Assembly: GCA_029747585.1 (NCBI GenBank)
Contig: JAPEVF010000093.1
Coordinates: 1 to 64,000 of the forward strand
From: Pleurotus djamor
Taxonomy: Eukaryota > Basidiomycota > Agaricomycetes > Agaricales > Pleurotaceae
DNA: 64,000 nt
Direction: 5' to 3'
Of the stretch, positions 1 through 11,087 are shown piece after piece. A program made the translations under genes and the position numbers. Under the pieces are notes generated by a model, which was given only the letters and a program-made list of their open reading frames with translations, did not search any database and had not been told where the DNA came from. The first letter of the stretch is position 1. Each line of letters starts with the position of its first letter.

Positions 1-1047
1 CCCATCTTCAAATGGGCTGCGCTACTAGAGTCAGGCAGGGGTACACACGGATAGGCGATCGAAGCTTACCTTAGACTTATACGGGTATATCATTAACGGC
101 GTGTCTAAACCCTCATGATAAAAGCGAACGTAGCAAAACCGTTCACGACTTTGTATGGCGATGTATTGATCCGTAAGCACGACGTAACGCAGACCGAATG
201 TCAGAACAAAGTGGTCAAGTCGTATGCAAGCTCCAGTGGCTGGGTTAGACCGATAGATATGCACGTGAGTGTGAACGCTTGAGTGACGCGTAAGTTGTCA
301 TTGGCCGCGTTCGCAGAGGACTGGGAGACTCACTCATCGTTCCCAAGTCTATTTTTCACATCTTTGTACGAGCAAACGGCAACGACAACTTCGTCCGCAG
401 ATATGGGACAGAACGTCCAGTCATGTATCCGAAAACGCGACCGCGGTACCAGCAATCGGCCTCTGGACAATGCTTCAACCTGGTCGTCCCAGTCATGCAC
501 AACAAGGGAGCGCTCGTCGACTTGGAATGTCACATAAAACCGACCGCCAGGCAGGAGCACTGGTTGATTCTCCTCACAATGGTAGACTTTGGATAGGGAA
601 AGCGACACATTTGAGGCTCGGAACCGGCGTGCTAGGCATGCCAGTCTGGTAGCCGTACGCAAACAGTCGTCGAGAGACATGTCTACTAATGCAAACTTTA
701 GTCTTGGAATAGGCCAGACTTCAAGGACGTCGCGCAGCACAATCAGCCATATGGAACGATCNAAAAAAGAGTCGCGCAAGGCTTTTCGATGTCTATGAAC
801 AGTACGGTCAGTCCAAACGCAGAAATCTGTTTGAAAAGCTCACCATTCGCAGATTACACAAGTCCTGGACAGATAGATGCAGAGACAACGCGTAAACCAC
901 GTCGTAGGGCATGTCAGACAACGTAATTCTTGCTGGGCGCAAGATGCGCCATAGACGTTGTGTCGGCCAGTAATTTCTACACATGTATCCTATCGTTGGG
1001 GAACAAGCCAGGGCAGCGAGCAAAGCATTTGGTAGGATCTTGGACAT
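1..1047 (-). CDS. F-box protein, inverted copy C (3' end beyond window)
   Basis: This is an inverted near-identical copy of the F-box gene at 7152-8806. By alignment the exons are 1047-844, 792-334, 277-70 and 21 to the window edge, with the same splice sites as the other copy. Exon 1 encodes the F-box-like segment (SDMPYDVVYALSLHLS then DLCNLRM), which in known F-box proteins binds Skp1 in SCF ubiquitin ligases; the rest has no domain I recognise. An N at 762 adds one base to exon 2. Without it the exon has the same 458 nt as both other full copies and reads through, so I infer the gene is intact as far as the window shows. The start (MSKIL) matches the paralogues. Whether the last exon is complete lies to the left of base 1. 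Confidence 0.7.
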
Positions 1048-1088
1048 GGTGGTCAAGAGCAAGTTCCAAGCGCCCACCTGTTTGTTCA

Positions 1089-1130
1089 ATGCCACCACCA
1101 TCGTCTCAGAGAACGCGCTTCGACGCGTCT
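1089..1130 (+). pseudogene. DAM1 5'-end relic
   Basis: The sequence begins MPPPSSQRT, exactly the start of DAM1 at 7104, then loses one base relative to DAM1 and diverges after about 14 codons. It sits at the inner end of the left repeat arm and marks the breakpoint of the duplication. It cannot encode a working Dam1. Confidence 0.8.
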
Positions 1131-1251
1131 CTTATACTTCTAAGATCCCTGATTCCCACCGTGCGGGCGATGAATCCGTTTAACTCTATAAATATATACG
1201 CGAAAACAAATAATTTACTGGACTTGCTACGGACTATTCGTCTTGGTTACC

Positions 1252-4200
1252 TCAGAAATGTCCCGTCAGTCGAACATCCTTTATCGACGCGCCGACAAAG
1301 ACGGTGAACTGTCCCTGTGGAACGACCCATTTTTGCGTGACGACGTCCCAGATACTACAAGAGCAAATGACACATGTAAGCAAAATTTATCGAAGATTTG
1401 GGGAGGAAGAATAGGGGGACGAACCTCATATCCCTCTTTGACAAAACCATCTCCACTCGCTTACTCTTCCCTTTCCTCAAGAAGACATCATCGAAGCCTC
1501 TCAACACCTTCGGTGGTTCTCCCGAACCACTTGGGAAACCGAGGTAGAGCTGAGGAATCTCGGTACCATCAACGGAGCCAGTGTTCTTGACAGTGAATCG
1601 GATTTTCTTGGATTGGGAGTGTGATGAGGAGATTGATAGGGAGGAGTAGGCGAAGGTTGTATAGGAAAGACCGTAGCCGAATTCGAAGCGGGGGGTGATG
1701 TTGTTTTGTTCCATGTGGCGGTAGTCGAGGAAGAGGCCTTCATCATATACGAGCTGCATGGAAGAGCATGGTCAGAAGGGAGAGGATGGGTTATGTGTGT
1801 CGATCTAATACGCACAGTCAATGGCCCGATAGTTCTATCGTACACGACCTCTGTTCCGTAGGCTGCTTCGTTCTAACATCCCTCATGTCAGCCCACGCTT
1901 CGACGAGGAAAAATAGACGAGAAACGTACGTCAGCAATGCTGAAAGGAAGGCGGCCACTTGGGTTCGTATGTCCATACAAGATATCCACGATCGAAGGAC
2001 CAGTCTGTTCACCTGGTGCACCGGCATAGACGATCGCACTGATGTTCGGGTGGTTGCTCCAATGCATCAAAACAGGTCCGACGGAGTGGACGATGACGAC
2101 GGTGTTGCTGTTGACAGCGGCAACGCGTTCGACCTACAACACAGGTGGTGAATAATGGCAAGACGGTGAATGAAGGAAGATTACGGACCAATTCCTTCCC
2201 TTCGTAATACAGCTCCAGATCATTTCGATCACCGCCTTGGTCATGTACAATATCGACGATCCATTCACCGCTCATTCTGGGTAATAGGTCAAATTGTGAG
2301 TACTTCCCAGTCTAGATGTCAAAAGCGCACTTACGCGTTGACGAAGACGAAAGCGACGTCCTTGTCCACGGCGGCAGCAGCACCCGCGGCAGCATCGTTC
2401 GACAACGACGAGGCAATCGTAGCAGAGTTCCCGACGTAGGAGGTGATAGCATCGAAGGGAGCCACAAGGAACTCCAATGAGTTGGCACCAGAACCCCAAC
2501 TAAAATCACAGCCCAAGCAAGATCAGTTGACTAAACCGAACCGATGAGGATGAAATTGAACACACCCAATGGACATGGTTCCGTTCGTACACTCATTGAG
2601 AGCGTTACACAACGACCTATCCATCAACTTCGCATCTTCACCAATGACCGCAATCTTCTTTGCCTTGGATTTGTTGACGGGGAGTCCACGCTGAAGACCT
2701 CCATGTCCTCCTCCGTGTCCTCCTCCGTGTCCGCCGCCGTACCCTTGCACTTGCTGAGAAGGCTGTGGGTATGTCCGCTCGTTCTTTAGCAATACGGCCG
2801 ATGCCGACGCGATTTCCTTCGCAAGGTTGACGTGTTGCTGCGTTCGGACGACGACGTTTTGGTTGAGCGGGCCACCAGGTTCTTGAGTGTTGAAGTTAGT
2901 TTCGGGGAAGCCCTGTTAGAAAGTTTGCAATGAGGATGATAGACGGGTTACGACGAGAGACATGCGACGCACGGAGTCTTGTCCGAGGCGATAATACGGT
3001 GTCAAAACACGCGTAACCATTTGATCCAGACGCTATAGATGTGAAGCCGTTAGCAAGAACAAATTAGGAGGACAATCGAAGAGACATACAGCTTGGGAGA
3101 CGGTACCATTCAGCACGGAGTCCTTGAGTCCACTATTAGCGAAGATACCTCCTCCATCGACTGTTCAGCGAAGAATACAAGAATGAGTGTCAACATCAGT
3201 ATCTTACTATGGAAAAGGCGAAGAGTCGAAGACATACTTTGTGGATCGTACTCCCCAGGCTGCTCCATCTCCAACCCAGCATTGGCATTCTCCTCTGCAG
3301 TACCATGGTTCGCACCCCAGTCGGTTACGACGTACCCCTTGAACCCATTCGAACGTAAGAATCCTGTATCGCTGAGGAGTTGCGGGGAACCACATGTGAA
3401 GGTCCCGTTGATGCGTTGGAAGGAACACATGATCGTTGATACGTCTGCCTAATAAATGGAAACAAAAAGAACCCCATGAGAAACAGGGCCAAAACGAAGT
3501 AGAGACGCGCTCGAGAAGATAGGACAGGATGGAGGATGAAAACACACCTCGATACTGCGAATAAAGGGATACCCATACATCTCCCACATCGACCGATCAT
3601 CCAACGTTACGCTCAAATTATACCGATTGTGTTCTTGATTATTCGCCGTAAAGTGTTTCGCGCAGGCTTGCACGCCTTTGCTTTGTACACCGGTGATGGT
3701 TTCGTACCCTCCTTCACCATTGAGGTAGGGGTCAGGACCGAAGGATTCCCAGCCACGACCGCCTTTGGGGTTGTACATCTGAGGAAAAAGACAGGGAAAA
3801 GGGAATGGTTAGATATAGTGTGGTGCATTGGAGGTAACGAGGACTGACGAGATCTTGAGCGGGCCCGAACCAAACACTAAAAGCAAAGAATGGTATCAGG
3901 AAAAGGGTGGAAAGAGAGAGCAGAGCGAAAACGAATGGGGAACGTACTGGATTCCCTTTCCACGCAACTCCTCCCCAAGGGCCGCTCCTCTTTCGCGCAT
4001 CAATCGTCTGCTGAACGTCGACGCGGCGTTGATCGCAGATGGCCAAGCAGTGACACCGGTCCCAGGGCGTATACCAGCTGGACCATCCATCAAGCAGAAT
4101 GCGGGGATGTCGAGGCGGGGAACGGGGTGAGTGTTTCCGTTGCAACGACCTGGTCAATGATTGATGAACAACGGTGGAAAGAGGCGATGAAAGGGAAAGG

Positions 4201-4438
4201 ACGTACTTCCAGCCATAGTAACACCAGTTAGGACACCGACTTTCTCATCAATGGTCATATCCGACACGGTTTGCGCGGCCATTTGAGAGGCATCCTGCCA
4301 TGATCCTGGTGGAAGGGATGAAATCAGACCAGGAAAAGTGGGAAACGCGGAGGTGTAACACGTACGAGTGAGCGCACTCGAACATGCGATAAAGTAAGGC
4401 AGGAGAAGAATCGTCAGACGTAGCTGCGAGAGAGCCAT
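1252..4438 (-). CDS. Secreted beta-glucosidase, glycoside hydrolase family 3
   Basis: This is a multi-exon gene for a GH3 beta-glucosidase, which releases glucose from the non-reducing end of cellobiose and other beta-glucosides outside the cell. I start it at 4438 because MALSQLRLTILLLPYFIACSSA is a signal peptide; an in-frame ATG at 4480 would bury it. Seen in order are the N-terminal barrel (MDGPAGIRPGTGV), GRGWESFGPDPYL, KHFTANNQEHNRY, and VTDWGANHG, whose Asp aligns with the family nucleophile. The second domain has LLKNE and KKIAVIGEDAKL, later AGAPGEQTG and NPSGRLPF. The C-terminal fibronectin-like domain ends IKDVRLTGHF and is joined by an intron at about 1368-1429. Oddly, a stretch with three GGGH repeats is inserted just after LLKNE (near 2700-2760). 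It lies between the inverted-repeat arms. Confidence 0.93.
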
Positions 4439-6038
4439 CGCGTCTTCAAAAACGGGTGGTCGGTATCCTCGTCGTTCCACCAGGTCGGTCTTTAAGTAAC
4501 GCGTTCCTCAGCCCATCCTTGTGATTACTTGCGAGCAGACAGACGCAGCAAGGCCAAGAAGGGAGAGATATAAAGAAAAGTAGCCGAAACGACGTCTGAT
4601 TGAGGCGCGAAAAAGGGTCTGGGCCGACGATATGTTTGATTCCGTCGTTCTCTGCAAAGCAACCAGGTCCTACTAGGTTGTGCTTACAGATTTTCATGAA
4701 GGTACCAGGTACGTGCGCATGTCAACAGAAACCATATGTTGCTTCCCTGTGGCGATGATGGAAACTGAGGAACTCGATAAAAAGTGAAAGTAAGCAATCA
4801 TGATGGACCGCTTCAGTGTTCACCCCGACTCCATGAGCCCATCGCGTTCAACATGGATAATAAGAGTCGCTTCGACGATCTGTGCCACATGCATTGGGTA
4901 TTCGCGTGCGGTGTACAGTGTAGAGCCATGATGGTGGTAGAAGAGAAAGGGGAAGGTGGTCCGGCGCCCAAAGCTCGAAACACGATCGACGGAATATTAT
5001 CGGCGATTCGCCTCAGCTGAGGTGACAACTCGTGTCGAAAATTGCGTCGAAAAAATAGCAACACCCGACGTTTGTTTTCTTCCTGAGTCGACTGACATCA
5101 GTATTGCCAGCGAGCGCGGTCGTCGCGGTCGTCGCACCCAAGGCCTTGTCCACAATTTATATGAAACACGCTTGAAAGGACGTTGTTGAATACTCAGATT
5201 CCTACGTCCAGGTTTCTTTTTCTTCGTGATAGTTTGACGGAGGTAACGGCTGTGATAAACGACAAATCGCTCGCCATAATGTGGGGTACCACCTGCCTTT
5301 CCCCGCCCATGTCGATCAGTAAAATTCAAAATCACGAGTCGGATCGACGAATTTCAAATGAGTGTCCATCGAATACAGCTTCGCTGGGAAGGCCAAGGGA
5401 TACGTAACTAAGAAGCAGGATAAAGAAGCGAGCACGAGAAACGGGTAGAAGGAAAATATGAGAAACACATCAAAGAGCGAGCGAGCTGGGAAGACAGGAG
5501 GGTAAGGGGGATGACAATGATAATGGAATGAAGGCAAAGGGGAACGATTCAACGAACAAGGGAGCACAAACGTGCTCCGGTGTAACTAGAGAATAGGCAC
5601 CGTAAATCGAACATCAAGTGAGCCACATACCATGAAGTGCCCGCCAACGCCGAACGGTATCAAAAATTCACAGTTGCGCAGTCATCCATCCTTACTACCG
5701 CTGACATCAAGAGGTGGTCAGTCTCGGCAATTGCCCAGTGGGAGCTAGGACCAGGCTAAGATGGTGTCCCATGGCTTCCAGCGAACGAGCATGGAAATGG
5801 GGGATGTAGCAGATGTAGGACGCATGGGATTCTGGTGCAGATGAAGGATTCTGGTGCAGATGAAGGGAAGCGATATCAAGTACAAGGTGCGAGTAACGAT
5901 ACAAAGTGTCATACGTACATATCCAGCGATACAGAAGACTCAGGACAATGTCAAGGATTTCATCATATACCTTGCCAGTGATAAAGCACTATGCCCTAGA
6001 ATAGATAGTCGACGTATTAGAGCTGAGCTTTACCAGAG
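4439..6038. other. Intergenic, 1.6 kb
   Basis: This stretch lies between the GH3 start and the DAM1 stop. I see only short overlapping open frames without recognisable motifs or consistent splicing. The part nearest 4439 should hold the GH3 promoter. A perfect 19-bp tandem duplication lies at 5828-5865. Confidence 0.5.
5828..5865. repeat. Two-copy 19-bp tandem repeat
   Basis: The unit GATTCTGGTGCAGATGAAG occurs twice back to back, downstream of the DAM1 stop. It looks like a simple slippage duplication with no evident function. Confidence 0.85.
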
Positions 6039-7104
6039 TCAATGGCTACGCACAGTGGAATTATCTTTCCGAACGATTTTCCTATTGACAAGCGCAATCA
6101 AGCATTTGTTCACCCGAGCCTGTGGAAGATCGGGTTGCTTGACCAAGTCGAGCACTGCGGGATGTTCTCAGACGTTGTTCGAAGCAGAAATAAGAGGGCA
6201 ATGGAACTCACGTTTCATTGGCTTGCCAGCATCCATCATGCCCTCAATCACAGTTTCAATATTTCGACGAAGATTCTAGAGATATGGCGCGTGAATACAG
6301 ACGAAAGATTGAGGCAGGAGGGGCTTACGGGGTCATTCCCGCGAAACTCGAGTGGGAGAGACATAACCACTTTCTCGATCTCCAACTAGGAAATAGGGTA
6401 TGGTCGGGACTACGCGACATGTCATGGATACGGAAAAACTCACGCTCCGTTCTCTCTTTTCCTTTGCGGTCAACTTGGGTTTGGTAGCCTTCTTCTTCAC
6501 CACCTTGGTGGAAGTGCCCGATATATTGGTTGTGGTGTTTCCAATCTGAGTGGTCTCAGCATCAGTCATCGCCGTCATCGTTGTCTTGTCCGCGGCTGCT
6601 GCAGCTGCAGCCTCGGCGTTCCTCGCTTCCTGAGCTAGACGCGCAGCTTGAGCCACCTGCATGGCTTGAATCGCGTTCTGTTCTTAAGGCATAGGATTGA
6701 GGATACTATCGACTCGGTAAACGGTCCAACACGAACCAGCTCTTTCCCTGGCGAGGGCGAAAGACTCGGGTATGGGTGCCTATCAAGCAATTTCCAGTGC
6801 CACCACGATGTGAATGGGTCTGCTCACTCACTTGAGGCCAATCCGTAGTCAAAGAGTTCATCTGCATGACGTACAACCAGCTTGCGAAAGATTCGTTGAA
6901 AGTAGCTAGTGAATCACTGAGGTTTTTCATGGCCTCAATGTTGACTTGTAGCGATTCAGCCTCATCGACGAACTCAGACATAGCTGGCTCAATGAAGCCA
7001 AGTCCATGAGGGGCATCTGGATACGCTCCAGAACGCGAAAGGGCAAAGAGAGAGCCTTGAGATACGCGTCGAAGTGGCGTTCTCTGAGACGATGGTGGTG
7101 GCAT
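6039..7104 (-). CDS. DAM1: DASH/Dam1 complex subunit Dam1
   Basis: Dam1 is a subunit of the fungal DASH ring that couples kinetochores to spindle microtubules. Five exons join cleanly: 7104-6832, 6677-6444, 6385-6329, 6275-6212 and 6154-6039, giving 247 residues. The start MPPPSSQRTPLRRVSQGSLF followed by the helical block with LSDSLATFNESFASWLYVM and NSLTTDWPQ is the Dam1 signature. Then come an alanine-rich coiled stretch and a lysine-rich segment. The C-terminal 80 residues (VIEGMMDAGKP, then DLPQARVNKCLIALVNRKIV) look like a small helical module that I do not associate with yeast Dam1. The start is 48 bp from the divergent F-box gene start. A copy of its first codons sits at 1089. Confidence 0.9.
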
Positions 7105-8198
7105 TGAAAAAGGTGGGCGCTTGCACCTCGCAAGCTCTTTCCTTGACCACCATGTCCAAGATTCTACCCAATTCTTTGCTCGCTGCCCTGGCTTGTTCCC
7201 CAACGATAGGATACATATGTCGAAATTACTGGCCGACTCAACGCCTATGGCGCATCTTCCGCCCAGCCAGAATCACATTGGCTGACATGCCCTACGACGT
7301 GATTTACGCGTTGTCTCTGCATCTATCTGTCCAGGACTTGTGTAATCTGCGAATGGTGAGCTTTTTGAACGGATTTCTGCGTTTGGACTGACCGTACTGT
7401 TCATAGACATCGAAAAGCCTTGCACGACACTTGTATGACCGTTCCATATGGCTGATTGTGCTACGCGACGTCCTTGAAGTCTGGCCTATTCCAAGACTAA
7501 AGTTTGCATTGGTAGACATGTCCCTCGACGACTACATGCATTCGGCTACCAGACTGGCATACGTAGCCCGCCAGTTCCGAGCCTCAAATGTGTCGCTTTC
7601 CCTATCCAAAGTCTACCATTGTGAGGAGAATCAACCAGTGCTCCTGCCTGGCGGTCGGTTTTATGTGACATTCCAAGTCGACGAGCGCTCCCTTGTTGTG
7701 CATGACTGGGACGACCAGGTTGAAGCATTGTCCAGAGGCCGATTGCTGGTACCGCGGTCGCGTTTTCGGATACATGACTGGACGTTCTGTCCCATATCTG
7801 CGGACGAAGTTGTCGTTGCCGTTTGCTCGTACAAAGATGTGAAAAATAGACTTGGGAACGATGAGTGAGTCTCCCAGTCCTCTGCGAACGCGGCCAATGA
7901 CAACTTACGCGTCACTCAAGCGTTCACACTCACGTGCATATCTATCGGTCTAACCCAGCCACTGGAGCTTGCATACGACTTGACCACTTTGTTCTGACAT
8001 TCGGTCTGCGTTACGTCGTGCTTACGGATCAATACATCGCCATACAAAGTCGTGAACGGTTTTGCTACGTTCGCTTTTATCATGAGGGTTTAGACACGCC
8101 GTTAATGATATACCCGTATAAGTCTAAGGTAAGCTTCGATCGCCTATCCGTGTGTACCCCTGCCTGACTCTAGTAGCGCAGCCCATTTGAAGATGGGT
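7061..8198. repeat. Right arm of large inverted repeat
   Basis: This is the partner of 1-1130 in opposite orientation, with the two arms about 5.9 kb apart. It runs from inside DAM1 exon 1 through F-box exons 1-3 into the beginning of exon 4. Coordinates x and 8198-x correspond over most of its length. Confidence 0.92.
7105..7151. promoter_or_regulatory. Very short divergent spacer DAM1 / F-box A
   Basis: Only 47 bp separate the two start codons, so the core promoters must lie inside one or both transcription units, or one start is misassigned. The paralogue at 24491 supports the F-box start and the signature N-terminus supports the DAM1 start. The same spacer is duplicated in the left arm at about 1048-1088. 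Confidence 0.5.
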
Positions 8199-8806
8199 CA
8201 CTAGCCGTCCACGACAGGACCTTCCTTCTTGTCGCTCATGACGAGTGGCATTGTGTTTTCCGTTTGCCACCTTTGCAACCAGTTGCCCGTCTACGAGTTC
8301 CTATTCCTCGGAATAGTGCCCCCCTCGTGGGCCTATGGGAGGGCTGGTACCGGATGGACGAGTTCAGATTTCCGTCTATCTGCGAAGTGTCTAGCGGTCG
8401 ATTCCTGATATGGAACGGTAACGACGTACGGACGATAACCATCGATGGCTCTACTATCGAATCGGACGGCTGCTCTGTGGAACAGTTCGAAGTCTGGCCC
8501 CGAACGGATCAAGTATTATCAAGCGATTCCACTTCTTTCGGTCATTTATCAGGTCTACGCGCAAGGTTCAGCCTCCAGCCGTCAGGGTGTGCATTCATGT
8601 TCATGCCTAAGGGTCACTCAAGGGGACATGTACGATTGGGTATGGACGTTGATGATCCCCTCCCCTATACGATCGAGTTTGCTCTCCCCGACTTGCAGAA
8701 TGAGTGGGTTAAGTTTATCTCCTACGATGAGGAATCGGGACGATGTATTTTCGAATACCAGGTCTTTCGCCAAGCCTCGTACCGGATGTTGCTGGTCTAC
8801 TTGTAG
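7152..8806 (+). CDS. F-box protein, copy A
   Basis: This intact four-exon gene has exons 7152-7355, 7407-7864, 7921-8128 and 8177-8806, and encodes 499 residues. The F-box-like segment is at the end of exon 1 (ADMPYDVIYALSLHLS, then DLCNLRM), where Leu/Pro and the DLCNLR helix match F-box proteins that recruit Skp1. The remaining 430 residues look like beta-rich repeats (for example VYHCEENQPVLLPGG and ADEVVVAVCS), perhaps a propeller-like substrate-binding region, but I recognise no named family. It ends SYDEESGRCIFEYQ then LLVYL. The start is fixed by alignment with the copy at 24491. Its job is unknown; a target-recruiting role in ubiquitination is inferred from the F-box alone. Confidence 0.8.
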
Positions 8807-8829
8807 CGAGTAAACTACTTTTCTAATTT

Positions 8830-9300
8830 CCAATCTCCCTCCTACAAGCCCTAAGCCCTATACTCTCTCACCGACAAATCCCCTCACCAACACTCTCCAA
8901 TCCACCGCCGAAGCGTCCGCCTGCAGAAGATGAGGACGAGGAAGACAACATCCTTGAATCCTTGGTCGGAGGCAAAGCACCACCAACGCCGAAGACTTTA
9001 TCGATATCCCTTGATTCCGTGCGCCCTAGCGAAAAGCGTCGGCGTGATGATGAGGATGACGATGGTTTGCTCGGCCGCCTAGCCAAGATGAAGAAGCAGG
9101 ATCAGGCGAAAGATGCCCCTTCGTTAGGCTCCACTGGTCGAACAAAACCAGGTGACGATCCACCCAAGAAGATCAAACTCAAGTTCGGACTTGGTTCTGT
9201 TGCCGTTGTTCAGTCTCCGTCACCATCTCCCAATACGCCCTCCCCCGACACGCCCTCCGCGCCTCCAGAAGGTGGCGTCAAGGACGGGGATACAGGTTGA
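8830..9300 (+). pseudogene. PP4R3 C-terminal fragment (duplicated)
   Basis: The copy encodes the tail of PP4R3, including SEKRRRDDEDDDGLLGRL and KKIKLKFGLGSVAVV, down to the same stop. It lacks the EVH1-like and helical domains and any start ATG in frame, and a 7-nt insertion near its left end shifts the frame. About 110 codons stay open nonetheless, showing the copy is recent. It should have no PP4 regulatory function. Confidence 0.88.
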
Positions 9301-9747
9301 TGAAGTTGTGTAGTCGATACGCTTCCTTAGGTTACATTTGTGCTCTATTTGATTTCCAATAGTGCTCCGGTTGCCATTACTTACTCTGTCGCTTTCGTTT
9401 GTTATTTGGCTCTTCATAGATCAAGTTCTATCCTGTTGTCTTTGTATGGACTAATTTACCATGACGTCTCAAATATCGGGTATCTCGAGGACTTTCCGAT
9501 GGCATTCCTATGGCAAGCTTACCACTGGGTAGCCATGGCCGCGTGTGTAAGTGGCCACGGAAGACTCACGAACCCCGCTGAACGGGGGCGCTCAATGCTC
9601 TCTTTCCTTGATTGTCATGACCAACGTCCTGTACAACACTTTGCTCGTGGCTCTCCTCTGTCCTCCAACGATAGGATACATATGTCGAAATTACGGGGCG
9701 ACACAACGTCTATGGCGCATCTTGCGGCTAGCAAGAATTACGTTGGC
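8830..9747 (+). repeat. Segmental duplication of PP4R3 3' end plus F-box exon 1
   Basis: From 8830 the sequence matches 23710 onward through the PP4R3 stop codon, its 3' flank and the first exon of F-box copy B, ending near 9747. The donor is the complete PP4R3 gene at 19863-24173, so this is the copy. Differences are scattered substitutions and a 7-nt insertion near 8858. It begins 24 bp after the F-box A stop codon. Confidence 0.92.
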
Positions 9748-9915
9748 GCTTCTTTGCAAGGTTCCGCCTCCAAGCACCAACCATCGGGGTATGCATTCAT
9801 GTTCATGCCCAAAGGTCGCTCAAGGGGTCACTGACTGGGTATCGACGTTGACGGACTGTACGAATACCCAGTCTATCGACAAGCATCATGACGGACATTG
9901 CTGGTCTACTTGTGA
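9617..9915 (+). pseudogene. Collapsed F-box gene: exon 1 joined to exon 4
   Basis: The start MTNVLYNT and most of exon 1 (CPPTIGYICRNYGATQRLW, ARITLA) match copy B, then at about 9747-9757 the sequence jumps into exon 4 (GYAFMFMPKGRSRGH after a frame change). A second deletion removes the middle of exon 4, leaving the YEYPVYRQ-like end and the final LLVYL in different frames. All F-box contacts after ARITLA are lost. This is a deletion derivative, not a working gene. Confidence 0.85.
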
Positions 9916-11087
9916 AGTCACTTCTCCTTGAATAGCCCTATTTCAACAGGAGCCATTGGCCAAATTTCGACCTTCACACTTGCACCCCTTTCCAATCGTC
10001 TCGCTGAGTCCCAGGATCACCATGTCCTTTACCAATAACGAACGAAGGGCCATATGAATATGGCAACACCTGAGACTAATCGGTAAATGAAGCTTGGTAA
10101 CGATGGCGAAAATATGTTTACTCGAGAAATAATGGGATAACATCGCGTCCGAGGGACACGGGCAAATCAAGAATGCCACCCCCGACCACCCAGCTCGTCC
10201 GACCCTTTTCATTTGGGCTCATATGCTCACTACTCAAGGCTCATATTTTTTGAATTTCAACTGTCTACTACTATGTGTCATTTTGTCACCTCGATGATCA
10301 TCCGCCACAAGTTCTCCTCCCTCATCACCAGCTCCCCTCCATATCCCCTCTTTAAGGAACATCAATTCCTCCGGTAGTTCTGCCTTGGCGGCATTTTCGC
10401 TCGCTGGGGTCGCCACGGCATCGGACATGTCTCGAAGAACGACTACGCTGTCTACAAAGATTCGCCTTGGTGCAATGTCTTTTCTCGGATGATTCAAACC
10501 GCTCCGACCGGTTGATCTTGTTATTACTCTACATAGGTATGTCCTCCTCATGAACTCCACCTGAAGATCTCGTCTTCCGAAGAACATAGGAGCCGTCATG
10601 AACTCACTCTATCTCAACACACTGATCAACTTCTCGAACACCATTTGAACAGCGAAAGGTGTTTGGTGAGAGCTTCGGCTTAGCGAAATAATCATGAAGT
10701 CGGTAATAAGCGAAGTAAAGGAGGTGGCTGTATATAGGTCACATGTAAAAAAAAAGGAGTTCACTTCTCCTAGTAAACTAGTCTCAGGAACTACGACACT
10801 CCCCAAACTTATACTCACCGTGTCAAATATCAGTAATCTCTTCCGCGGCCGGCCATCATTCTCGTGCTTGACGCACACGAGAGGATTGATGATTGATCTG
10901 TAGGACAACCAGACTCAGCAGTTCCACAATTATCAAGGAATGATCGACATGAATGGGAAATATCAACCAGAGGCCAGCAGGCGGTCATGCATTCATGACT
11001 CACACTGACTCACGCCGCCCATCTATCACATAAAGTCCCGTCTTGCAGCCTTCAATTTACCCGTCTACCTCCCGCCACATTCTGACC
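9916..11087. other. Intergenic with unrecognised open frames
   Basis: Between the collapsed F-box gene and the PhzF-like gene there is an open minus-strand stretch at 10234-10599 (121 codons, charged, with FMRRTYLCRVITRS) and another at 10609-10908. I find no family, no matching splice pattern and no start context that would make either convincing. The last 150 bp should include the PhzF-like promoter. Confidence 0.35.

Larger units (their letters stand above)
1..1130. repeat. Left arm of large inverted repeat
   Basis: The reverse complement of 7061-8198 matches here with a few substitutions and small indels. The arm includes the F-box gene copy, the short intergenic gap and the first codons of DAM1. 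Homology stops near 1130, inside what was DAM1 exon 1. The arm reaches base 1, so its true outer end is not visible. Confidence 0.92.

Noticed and set aside
1501..1845. Long Pro/Ser/Thr-rich minus-strand frame
   Set aside because: It is a shadow of the GH3 C-terminal exon in another frame.
10234..10908. Minus-strand open stretches as a gene next to the PhzF-like gene
   Set aside because: They have no recognisable motif, the two frames do not join with good splice sites, and composition is like the surrounding sequence.
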